From contig JBGVFO010000017.1 of the NCBI GenBank assembly GCA_045121195.1, positions 1 through 9,969 of the forward strand: 9,969 nt of DNA. Direction: 5' to 3'. The notes beneath the pieces were generated by a model. It was not told the origin of the DNA and did no database searches. It saw only the letters and a program-made list of their open reading frames with translations. Position 1 is the stretch's first letter. Each line of letters starts with the position of its first letter. The position numbers and the translations under genes were made by a program. Positions 1 through 5,324 of the stretch are shown here, piece after piece. This stretch comes from RGIG8775 sp045121195. GTDB lineage: Bacteria > Bacillota > Clostridia > Oscillospirales > CAG-272.

Positions 1-15
1 CCCCCCCCCCCCCCC
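1..15. other. 15-base C homopolymer at the sequence edge
   Basis: The two full copies of the repeat read GTCGACCCCTACGG at the corresponding place, with only four C. Here the four C are extended to fifteen, and the expected GGGGACGTCGA upstream is absent. The run sits exactly at the end of the sequence and inside a G/C-rich inverted-repeat arm. A contig-edge artefact (for example a poly-G read tail, seen here on the opposite strand) is therefore at least as likely as a real tract. Confidence 0.7.
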
Positions 16-79
16 TACGGTGTTAGATATTTTCGTTCGTTTTGTACGTAGCCGTAACACCCCGACAAACATCAATTTA
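1..79 (+). repeat. Truncated right end of the MITE-like repeat (copy C)
   Basis: From about position 12 to 79 the sequence matches the right ends of the two full copies at 745-1010 and 6307-6573, with about four differences from the 6307-6573 copy. It runs from the CCCCTACGGTGTTAGA block to the terminal ATCAATTTA. All three copies have the same orientation. The rest of the element is missing because the window begins here. The right end lies 11 bp from the pth stop codon. The mechanism that moved the element is not visible. Confidence 0.85.
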
Positions 80-90
80 TCGCACCCTTT

Positions 91-735
91 TCAATTCTCA
101 ACCTTACTGTTGCACGCCTGAACGGCGGCGTCGGCGTCGCCCGCAAGGTAGCGCATAACCCCCTCGTAGGCACGGGGGAAGCAAGAGGCAACCGCCACCT
201 TTTCCTCCCTCGAGAACTCGGAAAGCACCCAATCCGCCATATCGTAATCGGGATGGGGCTTGGCGCCGACACCGAACTTAATGCGGGGGAAATCCTGGGT
301 TCCCATAATGGTCACGATGCTGCGAAGACCCTTCTGTCCGCCGTCGCTTCCCTTCTTTCTCATGCGAACCACGCCCACGTCAAGGGACACGTCGTCGGAA
401 AAGACAATGATATTTTCGGGGGGGATCTTGTAGAAGCGCGCCGCCTCGGCGACCGCCTCGCCCGACAGATTCATAAAGGTTTGGGGCTTCATAAGAAGGA
501 CCCGTTTGCCCCCTACCTCGCCGTCGCCCACCAGCGCCTTGAACTTGATGCTGTCCACGCGGATGCCGCATCGCTCGGAGAGATATTCCAGCATACGGAA
601 GCCCGCGTTGTGACGGGTGTCGGCGTACTTCTCACCGGGGTTTCCAAGACCCACGATGAGATGCGTGATAGGCTGATTCGCCTTCGTCTCACGCCCCGAC
701 GATATTTCCTTAAAAATGTCAAAAATGTTTCCCAT
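91..735 (-). CDS. pth: Peptidyl-tRNA hydrolase (Pth)
   Basis: Pth hydrolyses the ester bond of peptidyl-tRNAs that drop off the ribosome, so that the tRNA can be reused; it acts in the cytoplasm. The 214-residue product has the family signatures: VGLGNPG (28-34), TRHNAGF (40-46, catalytic His42), KPQTFMNLSG (83-92) and the SDD segment (113-115). Asn32, His42, Asn89 and Asp114 align with E. coli Asn10, His20, Asn68 and Asp93. The segment equivalent to E. coli GGHNGL reads GGQKGL (132-137), so the usual His-Asn pair is Gln-Lys. About 24 extra residues precede the normal N-terminus. No ATG, GTG or TTG is available closer to the conserved core, and the ATG at 735 has an AAAAGGAA site at a good distance, so the extension looks real. 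The gene stands alone between two copies of the repeat, and the upstream copy touches its ribosome binding site. Confidence 0.95.
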   Translation of the reverse strand: MGNIFDIFKEISSGRETKANQPITHLIVGLGNPGEKYADTRHNAGFRMLEYLSERCGIRVDSIKFKALVGDGEVGGKRVLLMKPQTFMNLSGEAVAEAARFYKIPPENIIVFSDDVSLDVGVVRMRKKGSDGGQKGLRSIVTIMGTQDFPRIKFGVGAKPHPDYDMADWVLSEFSREEKVAVASCFPRAYEGVMRYLAGDADAAVQACNSKVEN

Positions 736-744
736 ACGGTTTCC

Positions 745-1010
745 TTTTCAAATTTTGATTTGCCGGTGTGTTTGATGTGACGGAATGGCAACGAACAAAC
801 ACTGTAGGGGGCGACGTCCCCGGCGCCCCGCGACGAACGGATTTGCAATTATAAAATTGGTGAAAGCCTTTTGTGATAAGGGTTTGAACGTAGCCATGAA
901 CAAAATCAAATTTCGTTGTTTTCGGGTCGCCGGGGACGTCGACCCCTACGGTGTTAGAGGGTTTCGTTCGTTTTGCGTGTAGCCATAACACACCGATAAA
1001 CATCAATTTA
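745..1010 (+). repeat. MITE-like palindromic repeat (copy A), full length
   Basis: This copy aligns end to end with 6307-6573 at roughly 85-90% identity, with one single-base indel in a G run. It has nested inverted symmetry. Imperfect 23-bp terminal inverted repeats lie at 750-772 and 987-1009 and share the blocks AAATT, TTT and CGGTGTGTT. G/C-rich arms at 803-829 and 924-950 match at 24 of 27 positions. A short central hairpin lies around 863-885. No transposase is encoded. The element fills the space between the divergent genes pth and pit, and only the ribosome binding sites remain outside it. A TATAAT hexamer on the minus strand (848-853) could act as a -10 toward pth, but no good -35 accompanies it. 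No clear target-site duplication can be read. Confidence 0.85.
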
Positions 1011-1026
1011 TTGACAAGGAGATTTT

Positions 1027-2028
1027 ATGGAAACGATTTTGTTATTGTGCGTGCTGATGGCGCTTGGCGGTGTGGTCTTCGTCAACGGGTGGACCGACGC
1101 GCCTACCGCCATTGCCACCTGCGTGTGCGCCGGCGCGATGACGGAGAGAAAGGCGGCGATGCTTGCCGCCCTCTGCAATCTCCTTGGCATCGGCTTGTCC
1201 TTCGCCGCGTGCCCCGCCGTTTCCGCGACGGTGGAGGGACTTGTGACGCTTCCCAACAGCAACCCCGTCATGGGGCTTTCCGTTCTGCTTTGCGGCTTGG
1301 TCGCCACGGGGCTTTGGGCGGTGGCGGCTTGGTTTTTCGGGATTCCTACCAGCGAGAGCCACGGACTCCTGGCGGGACTTTCGGGTGCGGCGTTGGCGTG
1401 GGGCGGTCGAGAGAGCCTGAGCGGTGACGCGTGGCTCCTGGTGGCGTTTGGCTTGGGCTTTTCGCTCCTCGGGGGGCTTCTTTTTGGGGGCGCTTCTTGG
1501 TGGCTGACGGGCAGATGGACGAAGGGCGGACGGGACACGGAACGTCGTATGAAGGGGTATCTTGTGGCAGGGGCGGCGGCGATGGCGCTGATGCACGGAG
1601 CGCAGGACGGTCAGAAATTGATGGGCATCTGGCTTTTGTCCACCGCCCTTGTCGGGGACGGGGAAGCGAAAAACGTCGCCCTTGCCGTCCTTATGTGCGC
1701 GCTTTTGATGGGGGCGGGGACTTTGCTTGGCGGCGGTCGCATCATACGGACGCTCGGAGTGGAGCTGGTGAAGACGGGGTATCGGGAGGGCTTTGCCGCC
1801 GACGTGGGTGCTTCGATCTGCCTCTTGATCCTCACGCTTCTCGGGATCCCCGTCAGCACCACTCACACCAAGACGGCGGCGCTGATGGGCGTGGGCGCGG
1901 CAAAAGGGCGGGGAAGGCTTCGCACCGTCACCGCCGCAAAGCTGCTCGGTGCATGGCTATTGACCTTCCCCGCCTGCTTTGGCGTGGGGTATGCTTTGAT
2001 GGTTGGTATACGGCGTATACTCGGTTGA
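1027..2028 (+). CDS. pit: PiT-family inorganic phosphate transporter
   Basis: This is a 333-residue, very hydrophobic, multi-spanning membrane protein with the inverted duplication typical of PiT carriers, which bring in phosphate with H+ or Na+. The first repeat has NGWTDAPTA (20-28) followed by GIPTSESH (105-112). The second has HGAQDGQKLMG (190-200) followed by GIPVSTTHT (273-281). The canonical signature is ND or D..NA-like; here Thr27 stands where Asn is usual and Gln193 replaces Asn in the second half, while both Asp residues (24 and 194) are kept. Start ATG 1027 has AAGGAG at 1016-1021. No PhoU-like (DUF47) accessory gene adjoins it, although many PiT genes have one. The 5' leader is formed by the repeat element, which ends 16 bp before the start codon. 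The gene converges on the kinase gene with 3 bp between stop codons. The substrate assignment is from family; another divalent-metal-phosphate or oxyanion substrate is possible. Confidence 0.9.
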   Translation: METILLLCVLMALGGVVFVNGWTDAPTAIATCVCAGAMTERKAAMLAALCNLLGIGLSFAACPAVSATVEGLVTLPNSNPVMGLSVLLCGLVATGLWAVAAWFFGIPTSESHGLLAGLSGAALAWGGRESLSGDAWLLVAFGLGFSLLGGLLFGGASWWLTGRWTKGGRDTERRMKGYLVAGAAAMALMHGAQDGQKLMGIWLLSTALVGDGEAKNVALAVLMCALLMGAGTLLGGGRIIRTLGVELVKTGYREGFAADVGASICLLILTLLGIPVSTTHTKTAALMGVGAAKGRGRLRTVTAAKLLGAWLLTFPACFGVGYALMVGIRRILG

Positions 2029-2031
2029 GTC

Positions 2032-2946
2032 CTAATCGCCGATGAATTCCCGCATCAGAGAGTCCCTTGGCACGGTGTCGGGGTGGATGACGGGAAGAGC
2101 GTTCAGTACGTCGAACATCTCGGTGAGCCACGGGTGCTTCTCCTGATCCTCGGGCAGGGAGGCGGGCAGGAAGTTCTTGTATACGCAAAGCTCGTAGGGA
2201 ACGAAGGTGTCCACGTCGAAATCGGCGCGGTACTTATAGGGCATAATATACAGATTTTCTCCCCGTTCCACGCTTCCGTACAGCTCGGCAACAGCGGAAA
2301 GGGAGCGGGCGCGCTCGCGGCGGTCGCGGATCATACGGCGGGCAAGGCGCACCTTGGAGGGGTGGAGCAGGGCGCGTCCGTTTTCGGTGGGGTGATCAAT
2401 ACGGGTACGGACGCTGACGTAGATTCGGGTGGTATAATCGTCCGAGCTTCCGAGAACGGCGGGGTTGAGGGCGTGGATGCCCTCGAAGATCAGCACCTCG
2501 CCCCGATGCAGCTTGATGGTCTCACCGCTCATATAGCTCTGATTCTTTGTGAAATCGTAACGGGGAAGCTCTACCGACTGCCCCCTCATAAGCGAGTCAA
2601 GCTGACTTGCCAGAAGCTCACCGTTCATACGGTCGGGAGATTCCAGATCCAGCTCGTGACGGAGGAAAAGCTCCTTTTCCTCTGCCGTGAAGGTGCGGAA
2701 GTAGTTGTCGAGGGAAATGATATGTGCTTCCATTCCCGTTCCCTCAAGACGGTCGGCGATCATATGTGCCGTGGTGGTCTTGCCCGAGCCGGAGGGACCC
2801 GAGATCAGAACCACGGGACATCTGTCGGAATCTCTTGCGACGGCGTCGGCGAGGGTATTGATGCGCTCGTGAAAATTGGTTTCACAGGCGTTGACAAAGC
2901 CTTGGGGGTCAATGCTTGCGCGGCGGCGGATCTCTTCCAATAACAT
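2032..2946 (-). CDS. Uridine kinase-family nucleoside kinase (single-domain)
   Basis: This 304-residue P-loop kinase belongs to the uridine kinase/phosphoribulokinase family and probably phosphorylates uridine or a related nucleoside in pyrimidine salvage. The Walker A motif is GPSGSGKTT (50-58). It is followed by SLDNYF (78-83; Asp80 is the likely catalytic or metal residue), then PRYDF and LIFEGIHAL. The C-terminus (SVERGENLYIMPY, then VPRDSLMREFIGD) resembles the end of the large clostridial nucleoside kinases that carry an N-terminal TGS/ThrRS-like region. That region is absent here; only about 45 residues precede the P-loop. I chose the ATG at 2946 because GAGGTG lies 5 bases upstream. 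A longer reading from a TTG at 3078 has no ribosome binding site and would translate the promoter-like region. The exact substrate is unproven. Confidence 0.85.
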   Translation of the reverse strand: MLLEEIRRRASIDPQGFVNACETNFHERINTLADAVARDSDRCPVVLISGPSGSGKTTTAHMIADRLEGTGMEAHIISLDNYFRTFTAEEKELFLRHELDLESPDRMNGELLASQLDSLMRGQSVELPRYDFTKNQSYMSGETIKLHRGEVLIFEGIHALNPAVLGSSDDYTTRIYVSVRTRIDHPTENGRALLHPSKVRLARRMIRDRRERARSLSAVAELYGSVERGENLYIMPYKYRADFDVDTFVPYELCVYKNFLPASLPEDQEKHPWLTEMFDVLNALPVIHPDTVPRDSLMREFIGD

Positions 2947-2979
2947 AACGGCACCTCTTTTCTTTTTTGGGGAGTGATG

Positions 2980-3031
2980 ATGGACAAAATCGAAAATCTG
3001 TCCATACAAAATTGTCGAAACGTGTATTATA
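2980..3031 (-). promoter_or_regulatory. Possible promoter and leader hairpin for the kinase gene
   Basis: On the minus strand a perfect TATAAT lies at 3026-3031. The best upstream -35 candidate is TTCCCA at an over-long 19-base spacing, so the promoter is weakly supported. Downstream, in the presumed leader, ATGGACA (2999-3005 on the plus axis) pairs exactly with TGTCCAT (2980-2986) across a 12-base loop. No T-run follows, so it is not a terminator. It could be an operator or a leader structure. Confidence 0.35.
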
Positions 3032-3070
3032 CTTATAATAATGGCAAGAATGGGAATGTTTGGTACGCCC

Positions 3071-3111
3071 AAGGGCAATGATGTAAGAGTATATCACAGT
3101 GTTTGCCCCTT
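3071..3111 (-). other. Interrupted hairpin downstream of the TetR gene
   Basis: The outer arms AAGGGCAA (3071-3078) and TTGCCCCTT (3103-3111) pair with one extra C. Just inside, TGATGTA (3079-3085) and TATATCA (3090-3096) pair except at one position, around an AGAG loop. A six-base asymmetric bulge separates the two stems on one side. It lies 14 bp past the TetR stop codon. It lacks a U-tract, so factor-independent termination is doubtful. Processing, attenuation or chance are the alternatives. Confidence 0.35.
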
Positions 3112-3124
3112 CGGCGCGACGTAT

Positions 3125-3652
3125 TCAGTTGGAAAGGTGAAGATTCTTCACACACCGACGGAGCTGCTCGGTAAATTCCTCGGGGGGAACGGGATCGGGA
3201 TCGGCGATCCATTCCATAATGGAGAGAAGAAGGGCGCCGGCGAGGAAGCGTGACAGAAATTCCAGATCGTCGGGGGAATTGATCCTTCCGTTATAGTAGA
3301 ATCTTACGCATTCCGCCACCGTTTTGCCGAAGAATTCGCGGAAGGAATTTTGTCCGTCAATGCGAAGGACCTTGGCGTAGAAGGAACGGTTTTCGTCCAG
3401 ATACTTGCACATATCCAGCAGCATATCCCAGTCGGAGGCGTAGCTGTTGGTGATCATCATATGACCGACCTCGGATTCGAAGATCCAGCATACCAGATCG
3501 TATTTATCCTTGAAATGGTAGTAAAAGCTCTTTCGGTTGATGCCGCAGGCATTGCAAAGCGAGCTGACGCTGATCTTGGAGAATGAGGTCACCTCAAGAA
3601 GCTGCCGCATGGTTTTTGCGAGAGCGGTTTTTGCGGAAACGGAGTCGGAGAT
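3125..3652 (-). CDS. TetR/AcrR-family transcriptional regulator
   Basis: This is a DNA-binding regulator of about 175 residues. The N-terminal helix-turn-helix spans roughly residues 27-46 and contains the strongly family-typical NRKSFYYHFKDKYDLV. The C-terminal part resembles the Firmicutes DhaS-like ligand-binding domain. Homologues usually begin M-S-D-S..., which puts the start at the codon before SDS. That codon is ATC (3650-3652), seven bases after AAAGGAGGG. The only earlier in-frame standard start codons are TTGs upstream of, or within, the promoter. The first ATG downstream would cut into helix 1. The gene is divergent from the cls-dagK-like operon, so control of that operon and of itself is the natural inference. 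The ligand is unknown. Confidence 0.85.
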   Translation of the reverse strand: MSDSVSAKTALAKTMRQLLEVTSFSKISVSSLCNACGINRKSFYYHFKDKYDLVCWIFESEVGHMMITNSYASDWDMLLDMCKYLDENRSFYAKVLRIDGQNSFREFFGKTVAECVRFYYNGRINSPDDLEFLSRFLAGALLLSIMEWIADPDPVPPEEFTEQLRRCVKNLHLSN

Positions 3653-3667
3653 ACCAATCCCTCCTTT
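3650..3667 (-). promoter_or_regulatory. Strong RBS feeding an apparent ATC start
   Basis: AAAGGAGGG (3659-3667, minus strand) is a near-ideal Shine-Dalgarno. At its optimal distance (7 bases after GGAGG) the in-frame codon is ATC; an in-frame ATT lies only one base away, which is too close. There is no ATG, GTG or TTG in frame between the site and the conserved helix-turn-helix. Confidence 0.6.
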
Positions 3668-3680
3668 CTGTATTTTCTTT

Positions 3681-3709
3681 ATTTTACCATATTTTATATG
3701 AATTTTCAA
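3681..3709 (-). promoter_or_regulatory. Sigma-70-type promoter of the TetR gene
   Basis: On the minus strand TTGAAA (3704-3709) and TAAAAT (3681-3686) are separated by exactly 17 bases, giving five of six consensus matches at -10 and four of six at -35. Transcription would begin near 3674, leaving a short leader of about 20 bases with the ribosome binding site. Confidence 0.65.
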
Positions 3710-3725
3710 TGGCTGAATGATCAAT
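3699..3725. promoter_or_regulatory. Candidate operator between the divergent TetR and cls genes
   Basis: TGAATTTTCA (3699-3708) is a perfect inverted repeat that overlaps the -35 of the TetR promoter. A related word, TGAATGATCAAT, follows at 3714-3725 in the same phase 15 bases on. Another perfect palindrome, TGAAATTTTCA (3770-3780), covers the cls start codon. The placement suits autoregulation and control of cls, but such AT-rich words can arise by chance. Confidence 0.35.
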
Positions 3726-3768
3726 TTTTTTGTTTCTGTTCAGTGTATTCGAAGGGAAAGGAGGCATT

Positions 3769-5301
3769 ATGAAATTTTCAAGACGGCTCAGCGGATTTTT
3801 GCGCCAGCGGATCCTCATCGTTCTGATCATTTTGCTTCAGATCGCCTTCGTGGTGGTTACCACGGTGTTCAACTCCAACAAGTGGGAGATCTTGTCGGGA
3901 ATTCTCGGCGCCATCAGCTTTTTCGTGGCGCTGTACGTGGTCAACTCTCGGGACAAGGCGGCGTATAAGATCTCTCTTGTCTTTTTGATCCTTCTGTTTC
4001 CCATCTTCGGCGGACTGTTTTATATTCTCTTCAAGGGGACGGTGCCGTACCGCGCGATGCACAAGAAGCTTCTGGAGACCGAGCGGAGGATCGCCGAGGA
4101 AAATCAGTTTTTGGATTCGGCGAAGGACGCGGCAATCGAGGCGTTTCCCTCGCGAGCGGGTCAGCTTCGGTATCTGTGCGACTACGCGGGCTTTCCCGTA
4201 GTAGCGGGAAGCGAAACCGAATATTTCCCGTCGGGCGAGGCGGCGTTGCCCGTGATGCTGGAGGAGCTGAAAAAGGCGGAGGAGTATATCTTCCTCGAGT
4301 TTTTCATTATCCACGATGGCGAGATGTGGCAGAGCATCGCGGAGGTGCTGGAGGAGCGGGCGGCGGCAGGCGTTGACGTCCGCGTGATCTACGACGATCT
4401 CGGGTGCTTCGCGGGGATCAACGGTAAGCGCTTTGAGGAGGCGGGCTACCGCGGCATCCGCTTTATGGCGTTCAATAAATTTATGCCCCTTCTGACAAGC
4501 ATACAAAATAACCGTGACCACCGAAAAATTATGGTGGTGGACGGAAAGGTCGCGTTTACGGGCGGCGTCAATATCGCCGATGAGTATATCAACCGCATCG
4601 AGCGGTTTGGCTACTGGAAGGACGCGGCGCTTTTGGTGCGAGGCGAAGCCGCGTGGAGCTTCACGGTCATGTTCCTGCAGATGTGGAGTTTTTGCTCGGG
4701 ACAGACCGAGTCCCCGCCGGCGTATTTTCCCACAGAGATGCCCGCGTCCGCGTCGGACGGCTTCGTTTTACCGTATACCGATTCTCCTATGGATAGCGAA
4801 AACGTGGGGGAGCACGTCTACCTGCAGATGATCCACGGCGCCCGTGACTATCTGTATATCACCACGCCGTATCTCATCATCGACGACAGCACCGTGTCGG
4901 CGCTGACGCTGTCGGCGAAAAGCGGTGTGGACGTTCGCATCGTTACCCCCTACCGATACGATAAATTCTGGGTACATTTTACTACCCGCTCCTACTACAA
5001 AAAGCTGATCCGCGCGGGTGTCCGCATTTATGAATATTCCCCCGGCTTTATGCACGCCAAGCTGTTCGTTTCCGACGACGAGGTGGCTACTGTGGGAACG
5101 GCAAATCTGGACTTCCGCAGCTTGTATCTTCACTTTGAGTGTGGTGCCATTCTGTACGGTACCCGCGCCGTTACGCAGGTTAAGGCGGATTTTGAGTCCA
5201 CCCTTGCCGCGTGCCACGAGGTGACCGAAAAGGAATGTCACCGAAATCCTATCGTCCGTATGATACAAGCGATCATGCGCCTGTTTGCGCCCCTTATGTA
5301 A
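3769..5301 (+). CDS. cls: Cardiolipin synthase (phospholipase D family)
   Basis: Cardiolipin synthase condenses two phosphatidylglycerols into cardiolipin and glycerol at the cytoplasmic membrane. The 510-residue protein has N-terminal membrane segments at about 14-34, 41-58 and 67-88; the last two form the PLDc_N-type region. Two phospholipase D HKD motifs follow: HRKIMVVD (His251, Lys253, Asp258) with a downstream TGGVN, and HAKLFVSD (His429, Lys431, Asp436) with a downstream GTANLD. Length and order are typical of bacterial Cls. Start ATG 3769 follows AAAGGAGG by four bases; an upstream TTG at 3730 has no site. It is first in an operon with the lipid kinase gene 23 bp downstream and is divergent from the TetR gene. 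Confidence 0.93.
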   Translation: MKFSRRLSGFLRQRILIVLIILLQIAFVVVTTVFNSNKWEILSGILGAISFFVALYVVNSRDKAAYKISLVFLILLFPIFGGLFYILFKGTVPYRAMHKKLLETERRIAEENQFLDSAKDAAIEAFPSRAGQLRYLCDYAGFPVVAGSETEYFPSGEAALPVMLEELKKAEEYIFLEFFIIHDGEMWQSIAEVLEERAAAGVDVRVIYDDLGCFAGINGKRFEEAGYRGIRFMAFNKFMPLLTSIQNNRDHRKIMVVDGKVAFTGGVNIADEYINRIERFGYWKDAALLVRGEAAWSFTVMFLQMWSFCSGQTESPPAYFPTEMPASASDGFVLPYTDSPMDSENVGEHVYLQMIHGARDYLYITTPYLIIDDSTVSALTLSAKSGVDVRIVTPYRYDKFWVHFTTRSYYKKLIRAGVRIYEYSPGFMHAKLFVSDDEVATVGTANLDFRSLYLHFECGAILYGTRAVTQVKADFESTLAACHEVTEKECHRNPIVRMIQAIMRLFAPLM

Positions 5302-5324
5302 TCTCAAGAAAGGATTTTCAAATT

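Noticed and set aside
253..780. Plus-strand open frame opposite pth
   Set aside because: It is antisense to pth and its translation shows no domain.
785..982. Plus-strand small open frame inside the repeat (also 6342-6545)
   Set aside because: It lies wholly within the structured repeat, with no start signal and no family resemblance.
719..1006. Minus-strand open frame of 95 codons inside repeat copy A, with a similar 99-codon frame at 6270-6569
   Set aside because: The similarity only reflects the repeat DNA. Many differences between the two change amino acids, the frames diverge after a G-run indel, and there is no ribosome binding site.
1..1010. CRISPR array suggested by repeated sequence near the start
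   Set aside because: The copies are about 260 bp, far apart and separated by genes; there are no short regularly spaced repeats or cas genes.
2947..3078. N-terminal extension of the kinase from a TTG at 3078
   Set aside because: It has no ribosome binding site, the hydrophobic residues come from the AT-rich promoter-like region, and a well-placed ATG with GAGGTG exists at 2946.
3725..3768. Plus-strand sigma-70 promoter for cls
   Set aside because: A promoter is expected here, but I found no -35/-10 pair with acceptable match and spacing, so I do not call one.
5211..5324. N-terminal extension of the lipid kinase overlapping cls
   Set aside because: The family N-terminus (KHIFVVNPAAG) begins at the ATG at 5325, which has its own ribosome binding site.
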